From the NCBI GenBank assembly GCA_002707155.1, contig PAME01000001.1, positions 793,379 through 857,378 on the forward strand: a stretch of 64,000 nt of DNA, in the 5' to 3' direction. The stretch comes from Crocinitomicaceae bacterium. GTDB taxonomy: Bacteria; Bacteroidota; Bacteroidia; Flavobacteriales_G; Salibacteraceae. Each line of letters starts with the position of its first letter. Within the stretch, counting starts at the first letter, position 1. The notes beneath the pieces were generated by a model. The model was not told the origin of the DNA, made no database searches, and saw only the letters and a program-made list of their open reading frames with translations. The position numbers were made by a program, and so were the translations under genes. Shown here one piece after another: positions 54,959-63,901 of this stretch.

Positions 54959-55165
54959 CGCTCTAATCTGGCAATTGTCTCTTCAACACCAACCTTGCTA
55001 AGGGCTTTTTTAACGCGATGTTGTAGAATAATGAGGGGTCATGCTGAATTTATTTCAGCATGACGGCTAGAGAGTGTATTACTTACATTTCCCACATAAT
55101 TCAACCACACTACCTTTTTTAACTCAATACCATTCCCAACGGGAACATCCACCAATTTATAAACA
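54955..55165 (-). repeat. Degenerate flanking sequence, copy 2 (right of hipBA), split by a MITE
   Basis: On the minus strand the part next to hipA reads as the last 20 codons of a gene (VKKALSKVGVEETIARLE, stop at 54955-54957, interlocked with the hipA stop). Beyond the 99-bp insertion, 55124-55165 continues with DVPVGNGIE. Joined, they match copy 1 at 53083-53160. No intact ORF remains; 55166-55264 shows nothing I can name. Confidence 0.5.
55015..55113 (+). mobile_element. 99-bp MITE-like element, copy 2, with 10-bp target duplication
   Basis: It has the same 99-bp structure as 29630-29728 in the opposite orientation: imperfect terminal inverted repeats (TGTTGTAGAATAATGAGGG against TGTGGTTGAATTATGTGGG) and the central palindrome GTCATGCTGAA/TTCAGCATGAC. 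CTTTTTTAAC occurs directly on both sides (55005-55014 and 55114-55123). The related sequence at 53083-53160 has a single uninterrupted CTTTTTAAC, which looks like the empty site. Confidence 0.78.
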
Positions 55166-55264
55166 CTTATAGCAGGCTATAGCTCCGAATCGCGAGCGGT
55201 AAAAGTCACTCCGCAATCCGACTTATCATAAAGATTTTAGCTAAAGCCTCAAGTAGTTTGACCG

Positions 55265-55807
55265 TTAATTGTTATTTTCTAGATTGGGATAATCTTTCTG
55301 TCTAAGCGATTTTTTCAATCGAAAGAGCCCTAACTCCATGGTTTTTTCAATCACTTCTTTGATAAAATAGTTTGCTGGGCGTTTAAAAAACGGAAATTCT
55401 TCACCTACATAAATCCAACTAATTTTCGTTTCCCGTTCGTTTCCTTCCAGTAAAAATTCGCCTTGGTAAGCCTTCCAGACTCCTGCTTTTTCGAATGCCG
55501 TGGTAAAAGAGATGCGCCCACTATCTGGATGGAAATCCACTTCAATTTTCCCTCCCGTATTGGTGCTGCTTATCCACTCAATCTTATTGGTACTAGTAAC
55601 AATGCTGCCTTCTTTTGCCGAATCTAAGTAGGGATGCCATTCCTGCCAAAATTCCAGATCGCTTAAATCCTCAATGACGCTTTGTTCGGAGTGATGCACC
55701 ACAATGGTTTTTGAAGCAGCAACTTTTTTTGGCGATAAAACGCAAATAGTAAGGTAAGCCACCAAGAGCGTAAAAATTCCTACTGCAATTATTTTTAAAT
55801 ATTCCAA
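55265..55807 (-). CDS. SRPBCC-fold (polyketide cyclase-like) membrane-anchored protein
   Basis: 180 residues. It must start at TTG (55807), since no ATG or GTG fits before the membrane helix (EYLKIIAVGIFTLLVAYL). The rest is an SRPBCC fold: EFWQEWHPYLDS near 50, ISFTTAFEKAGVWKAYQGEF, and a long C-terminal helix (FIKEVIEKTMELGLFRLKK). Such domains bind hydrophobic ligands; the role is unknown. A TATTTTTG-like element lies just 13 bp upstream, suggesting a very short leader. Confidence 0.75.
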   Translation of the reverse strand: MEYLKIIAVGIFTLLVAYLTICVLSPKKVAASKTIVVHHSEQSVIEDLSDLEFWQEWHPYLDSAKEGSIVTSTNKIEWISSTNTGGKIEVDFHPDSGRISFTTAFEKAGVWKAYQGEFLLEGNERETKISWIYVGEEFPFFKRPANYFIKEVIEKTMELGLFRLKKSLRQKDYPNLENNN

Positions 55808-55910
55808 TGTGTACTTTTTGCAAAAATAGAACAGGAAGACTATAAAAAATGCGCTACTCTTGAGTCTATAAATACTTCCGATAATAATCTTGTAAATTTG
55901 CAGAGTAGTG

Positions 55911-57035
55911 ATGGGTTTCCGTAAATATTATTTTGTGCTTTTAGTGCTTGTGCTAAGTAGCATATCCTTTGCTGCAGTGGAAACGGAAAAAGAGCCGCCC
56001 ACAAAGTCGGATAAGCCGGTAAAAAAAGCAGTGGTCATGTATGGGGAACAAACACTGTTTAATACCTTGGAGCAGTTAGACGATGAGCACATTCAATTGC
56101 ACTACGATTCGCTAAAAAAGCTAGCAAACCCTCCGCAGCTTATTATGAGTCAAATAGAATTGTTTTTGACGGTAAAAACCCTAACCAAATTAGAAGCAGC
56201 ACTTTTGTTGGACAGTTTGTTTGATTCTGGAGACGAGCATTACGCCCTTATCAATCAAATAAATCTCTTTTTAATCGATCACGATTTTTCAGATGCGGAA
56301 GAAGAGTTTGCTTATTTAGAGCACAATTCCAATTATCCAGCACAATTAATCTACGGCTCATGGATAACGACCAAACCACATCCCTACAGTCCAGAATTGT
56401 ATAAAACCGATACCACACAGCGTCTGAAATTGGTAGATAGAAGTTTTGGGGATTACGTTTCTCCAGTAGATAAAATTGTGGTTACTTCTCGTTTTGGACA
56501 TCGCTGGGGAAAGACGCACCGCGGAATTGATTTGGACTTGCAAGTTTGGGATGAAGTAAAAAGTGCTTTTTCAGGCAAAGTGCGTTTTGCCGGTTATTTT
56601 GGAGGCTACGGAAGAGTGGTAGTCGTTCGACACGATAACGGGCTGGAAACCTTGTACGCGCATTTGCATCGCTTTAAAGTAAAGGCCGGTGATGATGTAA
56701 AGGCTGGAAATCTAATTGCCCTTGGGGGTAGTTCTGGGAACAGCTCGGGCAGTCATTTGCATTTCGAAGTGCGTTATAAAGGGGTAGCATTGAACCCAGA
56801 TCAAATCATCGATTTCGAGAACAAAGCCTTAGTCGCCCAGAAGATCACCTTAATCAAAAATTCATGGGGTTTTACAGCCATACCAGATGGAGTAGAATAC
56901 TACACGGTACGCAGGGGAGATTATTTATTTAAAATCGCCGAGGAATATGGCACTACGTGCAACGACTTGTGCAAAATGAATGGGATCCGAAGAAATACGC
57001 CATTGCAAGTAGGACAAAAAATTAGAGTAATATAA
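55911..57035 (+). CDS. M23 family endopeptidase with C-terminal LysM domain
   Basis: 374 residues from ATG 55911. A signal peptide (about 1-20) and a linker region precede the lysostaphin-like domain: SRFGHRWGKTHRGIDLDL, then TLYAHLHRF and GSSGNSSGSHLHFEVRY, containing the zinc ligands (His and Asp of HRGIDLD, HLH). A LysM repeat closes the protein (YYTVRRGDYLFKIAEEYG, LQVGQKIRVI). It probably cuts peptidoglycan cross-links in the periplasm. A TAAATTTG element ends 10 bp before the start; the next gene overlaps the stop. Confidence 0.93.
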   Translation: MGFRKYYFVLLVLVLSSISFAAVETEKEPPTKSDKPVKKAVVMYGEQTLFNTLEQLDDEHIQLHYDSLKKLANPPQLIMSQIELFLTVKTLTKLEAALLLDSLFDSGDEHYALINQINLFLIDHDFSDAEEEFAYLEHNSNYPAQLIYGSWITTKPHPYSPELYKTDTTQRLKLVDRSFGDYVSPVDKIVVTSRFGHRWGKTHRGIDLDLQVWDEVKSAFSGKVRFAGYFGGYGRVVVVRHDNGLETLYAHLHRFKVKAGDDVKAGNLIALGGSSGNSSGSHLHFEVRYKGVALNPDQIIDFENKALVAQKITLIKNSWGFTAIPDGVEYYTVRRGDYLFKIAEEYGTTCNDLCKMNGIRRNTPLQVGQKIRVI

Positions 57036-57376
57036 TGGATCATTTATTCGACCTAACAAATTATCGCATTCACCCTTCGGATAAGAGTTACAATGTTTAC
57101 CATTTTACCAAACCCGAACAGGCCGATTATTTTGAAACGCTGCTTATAGAATACAAGCTGCATTTTGAGCGCTACAATGAAAAAAAAGGAGATCGACTGG
57201 TCTATTATTTTGGAATAAAGCGCGTGGATGAAAATACGAGCAACCAATTAAACAATCTTACCTTGGGCAGGTACCGCAGAAAGTTTATTCCCGACCGAAC
57301 AATAAGATTAGGTATTATGTTTTTAAGCGTCGGTATACTTTTATTAGCAATAGTTGGGTTTATTAAATCCAGATAA
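57035..57376 (+). CDS. Small single-helix membrane protein
   Basis: 113 residues: a soluble N-terminal part of about 90 residues (YNVYHFTKPEQADYFETLL, DRLVYYFGIKRVD) and one C-terminal helix (LGIMFLSVGILLLAIVGFI). The family is not recognised. Its start shares a base with the stop of the M23 peptidase gene (TAATG), so it is translated with it; it may localise or regulate the peptidase, which is inference. Confidence 0.7.
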   Translation: MDHLFDLTNYRIHPSDKSYNVYHFTKPEQADYFETLLIEYKLHFERYNEKKGDRLVYYFGIKRVDENTSNQLNNLTLGRYRRKFIPDRTIRLGIMFLSVGILLLAIVGFIKSR

Positions 57377-57412
57377 CTAAACCCTTTTCGCTTTGCTGCG
57401 TATTCTTATTGT

Positions 57413-59023
57413 ATGAAACTTCTTTTCTCCATCTTCTGTTTTTTTGTCTTTAGCACGAATGCAATCTTTGCGCAAAGCGAATGGAAAGCAGGTGAGGTGC
57501 TCGTTACCTTGGAGCAAGAAGTTGATGTCAATTACTTTTTAAATGAGCTGGAAACCAATACGGGGCTGCAGGTGAATCGCGTTGAAGCCTTGGTTCCTTC
57601 CGCTAATATTTATGCTTTTTCTTTTTTAAACGGTCAAATCAATGTTGAAGAAGCGGTTTCCTTGTTGAAGGAGCAGTCCATGGTAAAGTTTGCTCAACCC
57701 AATCATACGAATATTGAAATGCGCAAATCTTCAAATGATCCAAATGCAATAGGGCAATGGTATTTGGATAAAATAAATGCGCCATTGGCTTGGGACATTA
57801 CCACTGGAGGCAGTACAATTGATAGCCAAGAAATTGTAATTGCGATTGTTGACGTGAGTTTTGAAATTTCGCACGATGACCTCAAAGAGAACTTTTGGAG
57901 GAATAAACACGAGATAGCCCTAAACGGAATTGACGATGACAAGAACGGTTATATCGACGACTACGATGGTTGGAACGTGTACCAAGATACGGGGTATATT
58001 TCTGCAAAAACACCACTCGGGTCTATCGACAAACACGGTACTCAAATAGCGGGAATTATTGGCGGTGTAGGGAACAATAGAAGAGATATAGCGGGTATAA
58101 ACTGGTCAGTAAAAATGCTGCCTGTGCAAGGTTCCTCAACCGAGGAAGCCGTTGTCATTAAATCCTATAACTACATCCTTGAAATGCGAAAAACCTACAA
58201 CCGAACGAATGGAGATTCAGGTGCTTTTATTATCGCCCAAAACTCTTCTTTTGGCGTCGATAGAAGGTTTCCGAATCAATTCCCAATTTGGTGCGATTTG
58301 TTCGATCAATTGGGAAAAGCAGGTGTGGTGAGTATAGCGGCAGGGCCAAATAGTGTTGTGGATATTGACGATGTTGGTGATATTCCGTGCACTTGCCCAT
58401 CAGACTACCTCGTAACCGTTACACGAAGTGATGAACAAGATAAATTGTTTGGCGGCGGATTTGGAAAAGAGTCGATAGACCTTGCTGCTCCAGGAAAGCA
58501 GATTTTTACCACTTCACCAATCAATTCAACAAGTCAGGCGGGAGGATCTTCTTTTGCCGCTCCTATGGCTGCTGCAGCTTTGGGCTTAATGTATGCGAGT
58601 TATCCGCAACGTTTTTTCAGTACAAGTGCGGACTCCATGGCCTTGAAAAGCGCAACTTATTTAAAACAAAGTGTTGAACTTTTTCCCGAATTTGAAGACA
58701 TAACTGCAAGTGGCGGTCGATTGGATCTGTTTAAATCCACTTCGCTTGCACAGGCTGCCCCGCCACTTTCAACAAATATTAAGCAAAGTTTATCAATTAG
58801 CACCAGAGTCTATCCAAATCCAAGTAAAGGAAGCTTTACCTTTGAGACAACATCCTTTGGTATTCTAGAACTCTACGATTTAAAAGGTGTGCTAATTTTA
58901 AAGAAAGACATTCAAAGCACAAATGCATTCATAGAAACTCAAGGCTTAGCCAATGGGATGTATGTGTTGCAGTTTAATGCTGATAATCAAATTTTTAGAA
59001 ACAAAATAATTATTGAACATTGA
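57413..59023 (+). CDS. Secreted S8 (subtilisin-like) protease with T9SS type A domain
   Basis: 536 residues. A signal peptide ends AIFAQ (about 21). A propeptide-like region of about 85 residues leads to the catalytic domain: Asp in IVIAIVDVSFE, His in DKHGTQIAGIIGGV, the oxyanion Asn in AAGPNS, and Ser in GGSSFAAPMAAAA. The insert GIDDDKNGYIDDYDGWN is a frequent calcium-binding loop. A type A sorting domain follows (YPNPSKGSFTFE, GLANGMYVLQFN). Extracellular protein degradation is the probable role. The stop overlaps the cytochrome c peroxidase start. Confidence 0.93.
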   Translation: MKLLFSIFCFFVFSTNAIFAQSEWKAGEVLVTLEQEVDVNYFLNELETNTGLQVNRVEALVPSANIYAFSFLNGQINVEEAVSLLKEQSMVKFAQPNHTNIEMRKSSNDPNAIGQWYLDKINAPLAWDITTGGSTIDSQEIVIAIVDVSFEISHDDLKENFWRNKHEIALNGIDDDKNGYIDDYDGWNVYQDTGYISAKTPLGSIDKHGTQIAGIIGGVGNNRRDIAGINWSVKMLPVQGSSTEEAVVIKSYNYILEMRKTYNRTNGDSGAFIIAQNSSFGVDRRFPNQFPIWCDLFDQLGKAGVVSIAAGPNSVVDIDDVGDIPCTCPSDYLVTVTRSDEQDKLFGGGFGKESIDLAAPGKQIFTTSPINSTSQAGGSSFAAPMAAAALGLMYASYPQRFFSTSADSMALKSATYLKQSVELFPEFEDITASGGRLDLFKSTSLAQAAPPLSTNIKQSLSISTRVYPNPSKGSFTFETTSFGILELYDLKGVLILKKDIQSTNAFIETQGLANGMYVLQFNADNQIFRNKIIIEH

Positions 59024-60201
59024 GTAAGCTGATAAAAATATTCGCGTTTTTTGGGTTGTTTTTTCTTGTGATTTCTTCTTGCAAGAAGGATGAAATTGAA
59101 ATTCCACTAATTCCTGAAGTTGCCGATACAACAGGAGAATCGCGCTATAAATGCAAGACAACGGCTTATAATCTGACTCAACCTGATTATTTCCCGCCAT
59201 TTCCAACACCTATCTTAAACATTGAAATGACGGAAGAGCGCATTGCTTTGGGACGTAAGTTGTTTTACGAAACAAAATTGAGTGGTGATAATACCATGTC
59301 TTGTGCAAGTTGTCACAACCAAAAAGATGCATTTACCGATAACAAAAGAAGACTGTCAATTGGAATAGATAGAAGATCGGGTACCAAGAACTCAATGGCC
59401 TTATTTAATTTGGCTTATTCTCCTGCTTTCTTCTGGGACGGTAGAAGTCCAACATTGCAAAAGCAAGCAATCGACCCGATATTAGATCCGGTAGAAATGC
59501 ACGAAACATGGAAAAATGCAATCATTAAATTGAAAGGCGAAGAAGATTACAATAGAATGTTTTACGAAGCATTTTGTACCGCCGATTACGATTCTACGCA
59601 TGCTGCTCGAGCCATCGCTCAATTTGAATTGACACTCATCTCTGGCAATTCCACTTATGATAAAGCGGTCGATAGAACCGGAAACAACCCCAACATTGGT
59701 CCACAATTTGGCCCGGGGGAAGAACAAATTTCGAGAGGGTTTAGAATATTCAACGGAGAGGTTAGCGGAAACGGAGGAGGAGGAGACTGTTTTCATTGTC
59801 ATTCAACCGATAATATGCTGTTTACCAACAATGATTTTATGAATAATGGCTTGGACGATAATCCGAGTCCTGGCTTTTTTAATGTTACAAGAAATGAGAT
59901 AAATCGAGGACAGTTTAAAGTGCCTACTTTGCGAAATGTAGAGCATACTGGACCCTATATGCACGATGGTCGGTTTGCGACCTTGGAAGAAGTCGTAGAG
60001 TTCTATAATTCTGGCGTTCGAGCAAATTCAAAAAATATTGAACCAATTATGGTTTTTGGTGATACCATTAACGGCACAGGCAGTGGAATTGCTGGAGGGC
60101 TGAATCTGACCTCGCAAGAAAAAGCGGATTTGGTGGCTTTTTTAAAGGCCTTAAGCGATCCTGATTTCTTAACCAATAAAGATTTTTCAGATCCCAATTG
60201 A
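59020..60201 (+). CDS. Di-heme cytochrome c peroxidase, lipoprotein
   Basis: 393 residues if started at the TTG that overlaps the protease stop (TTGA); no ATG is close enough to keep the signal. The signal ends in a lipobox (FLVISSC, Cys21). Two heme-binding C-x-x-C-H motifs are present: CASCH (95-99) and CFHCH (257-261). TGPYMHDGRFATLEEVVEFY is the family signature near the C-terminus. It reduces hydrogen peroxide in the periplasm with electrons from small cytochromes. Related MauG-like enzymes are possible alternatives. Confidence 0.92.
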   Translation: MSKLIKIFAFFGLFFLVISSCKKDEIEIPLIPEVADTTGESRYKCKTTAYNLTQPDYFPPFPTPILNIEMTEERIALGRKLFYETKLSGDNTMSCASCHNQKDAFTDNKRRLSIGIDRRSGTKNSMALFNLAYSPAFFWDGRSPTLQKQAIDPILDPVEMHETWKNAIIKLKGEEDYNRMFYEAFCTADYDSTHAARAIAQFELTLISGNSTYDKAVDRTGNNPNIGPQFGPGEEQISRGFRIFNGEVSGNGGGGDCFHCHSTDNMLFTNNDFMNNGLDDNPSPGFFNVTRNEINRGQFKVPTLRNVEHTGPYMHDGRFATLEEVVEFYNSGVRANSKNIEPIMVFGDTINGTGSGIAGGLNLTSQEKADLVAFLKALSDPDFLTNKDFSDPN

Positions 60202-60245
60202 TTTCTAGTTAGCGCTTGGGTTAATGTTATTTTTGCCCTCAGTTT

Positions 60246-60857
60246 ATGGCGAATTCTTCCCCAACTTCTTTTCCAATTATGGAGCACTTCTACACCATTC
60301 AAGGTGAGGGGCGAAATGCGGGTAAAGCATCTTATTTTTTTAGAATAGGCGGTTGCGATGTTGGCTGTCCGTGGTGCGATGTAAAGGAAAGCTGGGACGA
60401 TGGCCATCCTAAAATGACGATACAAGAAATTATCAATTGCGCCAGCGAAGCAGAGGCTAAGAATATTGTTATCACGGGTGGCGAACCCTGCATGTACGAT
60501 TTGTCGGAGCTTACCAGTAAATTGAAATCGGCAGGGTTTAACCTTTGGATAGAGACCTCAGGCGCCTACGAAATTACAGGAGATTGGGATTGGATAGTTG
60601 TTTCTCCTAAACGCAGAAAGTCCTGTTTGCCGTCAAGCTTAAAAAAAGCCAGTGAATTAAAAGTAGTGGTGGTGCGCACCATGGACTTTGATTGGGCGGT
60701 TGAGCATGCAAAATCAGTTTCATCGGAATGCGCTTTGTATTTTCAGCCAGAGTGGAGTAGAGAAGAGGAAATGCTTCCAGAGGTGATCAATTTTGTGAAG
60801 GGAAATCCCGACTGGCAAATTTCTTTGCAAACGCACAAATACATGCAAATACCTTAG
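60246..60857 (+). CDS. queE: 7-carboxy-7-deazaguanine synthase
   Basis: 203 residues. The radical SAM cluster is C-x3-C-x2-C (CDVGCPWC, residues 37, 41, 44), preceded by the substrate loop HFYTIQGEGRNAGKASYFFR and followed by ITGGEPCMYDLSELT. It converts carboxytetrahydropterin to the deazaguanine base on the queuosine pathway. No other queuosine genes are nearby. A TATTTTTG promoter element lies at 60228-60235, 10 bp before the start. Confidence 0.95.
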   Translation: MANSSPTSFPIMEHFYTIQGEGRNAGKASYFFRIGGCDVGCPWCDVKESWDDGHPKMTIQEIINCASEAEAKNIVITGGEPCMYDLSELTSKLKSAGFNLWIETSGAYEITGDWDWIVVSPKRRKSCLPSSLKKASELKVVVVRTMDFDWAVEHAKSVSSECALYFQPEWSREEEMLPEVINFVKGNPDWQISLQTHKYMQIP

Positions 60858-60943
60858 GTTTAGTATTGCTAAATCAATTGTCTGAATGTGGACAAAAATA
60901 GAAGCGTCATTTCCGTTTCTTTGACCCTTAAGACATCTTGAAC

Positions 60944-61936
60944 ATGAAAAAAATTAATTTGATTGTTGTATCAATACTGACGGTATTTTTTGCCGATGCT
61001 CAAGTGGCTAAAAAGGTATTGGCAGAGCATTTTACCAATACTAAATGTAGCATCTGTGCAAGTCGCAATCCAGGTTTAATTCAAAACTTCAACAATAATC
61101 CCGATGTCCTACATGTGAGTGTTCATCCCAGCGCACCTTACTCCGATTGTTTTTTAAATAATCACAACCCCTCTGAAAATGATGCTAGAACTAATTTCTA
61201 TGGTTTATACGGTTCTACTCCCAAGTTGGTGATAAATGGAGTAATACAACCTACTAGTACCAATTTTGGTGGCGCTACTTTGTTTAACAATTTTACGGGG
61301 GACATGTCTGCGATATCAATGAATTCTGAGGTATTAATTGCAGGCAGTAAATTAGAAATAGAAGTAATTGTTAAGGTCGAAGCTGCAAATAGCTTTAATA
61401 CAGAAAAACTTACGGTCTTCTTGGTGGAGGACACCGTTTTCTATGATGCGCCAAATGGTGAAAAACAACATTATAACGTATTCCGAAAGGCCTTGACTTC
61501 TGAAGCGGGAGACGACATAGTGATTTCTCAGACTACGAACGATTCAGTCATTGAAAGGTATTCAATAGACATTAATAGTGGTTGGGACTTAGAGCGCATG
61601 AAGGTCATTGCAATCCTTCAAAAAAGTGATGATAAAACACTAATCCAAGCGGATGAATCAATGAATGCAGGTCACAATGCGCCTGCTGGACTAAGCCAGA
61701 AGAAACCAAAATTTGCACATCAAATTTACCCCAGCCCCGCTTCAGCTGTATTGAACGTAGAAGGGTTGACGACTAACTTTCAATATGAAATATTGGATAG
61801 TGCTGGAAATACGATGCAAGCTGGAGAAAATTATGCAGGTGAACCAATTAACGTAGTGCAATTAAAATCGGGTATTCATTTTATTCGGGTTTACAATGCG
61901 GAGCAACATACCGTCAGTAAATTTTTGAAGGAATAG
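60944..61936 (+). CDS. Omp28-like secreted protein with T9SS type A domain
   Basis: 330 residues from the ATG at 60944 (a TTG two codons upstream is less likely). Signal peptide to about residue 20 (FFADAQ). A thioredoxin-like region starts LAEHFTNTKCSICASRNPG with Cys35 and Cys38 as a C-x-x-C pair, as in Omp28-related proteins. An all-beta region (LEIEVIVKVEAANSFNTEKL) and a sorting domain with the variant IYPSPASAVLNVEG and LKSGIHFIRVYN follow. Probably a surface or secreted redox-type protein; function unknown. Confidence 0.83.
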   Translation: MKKINLIVVSILTVFFADAQVAKKVLAEHFTNTKCSICASRNPGLIQNFNNNPDVLHVSVHPSAPYSDCFLNNHNPSENDARTNFYGLYGSTPKLVINGVIQPTSTNFGGATLFNNFTGDMSAISMNSEVLIAGSKLEIEVIVKVEAANSFNTEKLTVFLVEDTVFYDAPNGEKQHYNVFRKALTSEAGDDIVISQTTNDSVIERYSIDINSGWDLERMKVIAILQKSDDKTLIQADESMNAGHNAPAGLSQKKPKFAHQIYPSPASAVLNVEGLTTNFQYEILDSAGNTMQAGENYAGEPINVVQLKSGIHFIRVYNAEQHTVSKFLKE

Positions 61937-61955
61937 CGGGTATTTTTAAACGGAA

Positions 61956-63215
61956 TTAGTCGTGAATCTTGTCGTGCTCTCTAATTAACCGTAAAAATTC
62001 AGCATTAGAACTTACAGCACCAGCCGCTAATTTTGAGGTATCAAATAGTTTTTCGACTTCACCTTTTAATGGCTGATTGGCGTAAAAATGATCTCTTGCA
62101 AAGTGTACAAACTTTAATGCGCGAAAGGCATTAAACCAATTGAAAAATCGTTTCTGAAAAGTCTCCCATGTTTTCCCGTATTCCAACAAATCGGGAATAC
62201 GTTCCTCAAAATTCTGATCTTGAAGAAAAGCTCGGATACTTTTAGGCACTGAACTGTCATCCTTCAATTTACTCAGTTCATTTTTTTTATAAAACTCGGG
62301 TAGCACTTCTAAAAACAACTTTTGATCTTCAAAACTCTTGAAGGCATAGGTTTCATTTGAATTTTTTCCCTCCTGGAACTCACTAATAGCTCTGCCTGTT
62401 CCAAATGGAACGCGATGTGACGGCCTTGGTGAAGGAATTACGCGGGTGGTATTGATTTCAATTATAGGGTAACGTTCCACAATTTTTTGCATGAAATAGA
62501 AATCCTCTCCGGCTTTTCGTTTGTTCATACCACCCTGACTTTGATAGGCGCTAGACATAACTGCCATACTGCTTCCAATGGTAAAACACGCCATAGGATG
62601 GCCAGTATATTCAAACGCATTTTTATAATACCTCAAATGCAATTCGTAGTCGATAATGGAATTGTAAATGCTCGGCTGAAACTCATCTCCATAAATCGGG
62701 TGTTCGAAATATATTGAAGCTCCTTTAGCTTTTGGATTTTTAACAAAAGCTTGTTCAATTTCGACTAAATAATTGCTGTCGCATTTTGAGTCAGCATCAA
62801 AGCAAATGATGGGCGCATCGTCTAATTTCAACAGGTCCATTCTGTAAACGGCTTCGTCCATTCCAATTTTCCGCGCCAAGCCAACTCCTGCATGTTTTTT
62901 TGGTAGCTTTTGCTGGTCTATAAAGTGAAAGGTAAATCCCGCTTTTTTATTTTCCGCTGCCCATTTTTTTGCATCAACTAAAGTCTCCGAGTTTCTTGTT
63001 TTAACGCAAGCATCGTCGTTTTCACTCGCATTGATAACAGTAATAATTTCAACGTGTGAATTCGGTTTAATACAATCATTAATGCTACTCAAAGTAGCGA
63101 TTAAGTTGGGCTCATCAAAACAGGGAATAACGACAAACAAACCAGTTCCTGCAATTGGTGCCTCTGAAATTTGAGCATTAATAAACCCAAATTTCTGTAA
63201 ATACGGGTTTTTCAT
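61956..63215 (-). CDS. Family 2 glycosyltransferase
   Basis: 419 residues from ATG 63215, 1 bp after the pdxH stop; an upstream in-frame start overlapping pdxH is possible. GT2 motifs: LFVVIPCFDEPNLIATLSSI, ICFDADSKCDSNYLVEIEQAF (metal-binding Asp-x-Asp), and GMNKRKAGEDFYFMQKIVER with the acceptor-side Glu-Asp. No membrane helices are evident, so it acts on the cytoplasmic side. The sugar and acceptor are unknown. Operon with pdxH. Confidence 0.87.
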   Translation of the reverse strand: MKNPYLQKFGFINAQISEAPIAGTGLFVVIPCFDEPNLIATLSSINDCIKPNSHVEIITVINASENDDACVKTRNSETLVDAKKWAAENKKAGFTFHFIDQQKLPKKHAGVGLARKIGMDEAVYRMDLLKLDDAPIICFDADSKCDSNYLVEIEQAFVKNPKAKGASIYFEHPIYGDEFQPSIYNSIIDYELHLRYYKNAFEYTGHPMACFTIGSSMAVMSSAYQSQGGMNKRKAGEDFYFMQKIVERYPIIEINTTRVIPSPRPSHRVPFGTGRAISEFQEGKNSNETYAFKSFEDQKLFLEVLPEFYKKNELSKLKDDSSVPKSIRAFLQDQNFEERIPDLLEYGKTWETFQKRFFNWFNAFRALKFVHFARDHFYANQPLKGEVEKLFDTSKLAAGAVSSNAEFLRLIREHDKIHD

Positions 63216-63216
63216 G

Positions 63217-63864
63217 TTAGGGGGCGACTCGATAAATGCTCCAATTTTCACCGTCTTTTTCAAAAACTAATCTATCGTGGAGTCGAGCAGGTCGGCCTTG
63301 CCAAAATTCAAATTTTATCGGTTTCACAATATAACCGCCCCAATGAGGAGGTCGGGGTATATTTTCGCCGAATTTTTTTCTGAAAAATTCAGTGCGTTCT
63401 TCTAAAGTGGCTCTAGATTCAATAGCATTGCTTTGTTCACTTGCCCAAGCTCCAAGTTTACTTTCAGTAGGTCTCGCATCAAAATAGTCATCCGATTCTT
63501 GTTCCGGTAATTTTTGAATTTCCCCTTCAATTCTTATTTGGCGTTCCAATTCTGGATAGAAAAATAACAGCGCCACCTTGGGGTTTCGTTCTAAATCTTT
63601 TCCTTTTTGACTGTTGTAGTTGGTATACAACACGATTCCTTCTTCACTAACACCTCTGGCATAAACTACTCTAGAAGAAGGCGCCCCATTTTCGTCTACG
63701 GTACAAATACTCATTGCATTTGCTTCAAGAACTTGCGAGTCAACTGCTTCCACCAGCCATTTTTCTAATTGTTTGATTGGCGTAGATGCCATCGATTGTT
63801 CATCCAGCTTTTGACTGCTGAATTCATGCCTTACTTCATTTATGAAATTATTTACCATACCCAT
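63217..63864 (-). CDS. pdxH: Pyridoxamine 5'-phosphate oxidase
   Basis: 215 residues, normal length. Motifs: APSSRVVYARGVSEEGIVLYTNYNSQKGKDLE (in parts; FMN-binding Arg and Lys), VALLFFYPELERQIRIEG, SESDDYF-like DARPTESKLGAWASEQS, and the C-terminal FEFWQGRPARLHDRL. It makes pyridoxal phosphate from PNP or PMP. The glycosyltransferase gene follows after 1 bp. Confidence 0.96.
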   Translation of the reverse strand: MGMVNNFINEVRHEFSSQKLDEQSMASTPIKQLEKWLVEAVDSQVLEANAMSICTVDENGAPSSRVVYARGVSEEGIVLYTNYNSQKGKDLERNPKVALLFFYPELERQIRIEGEIQKLPEQESDDYFDARPTESKLGAWASEQSNAIESRATLEERTEFFRKKFGENIPRPPHWGGYIVKPIKFEFWQGRPARLHDRLVFEKDGENWSIYRVAP

Positions 63865-63901
63865 TTGGCAAAGATAATTTGATTTGAGAGTTTTGAGAAG
63901 T

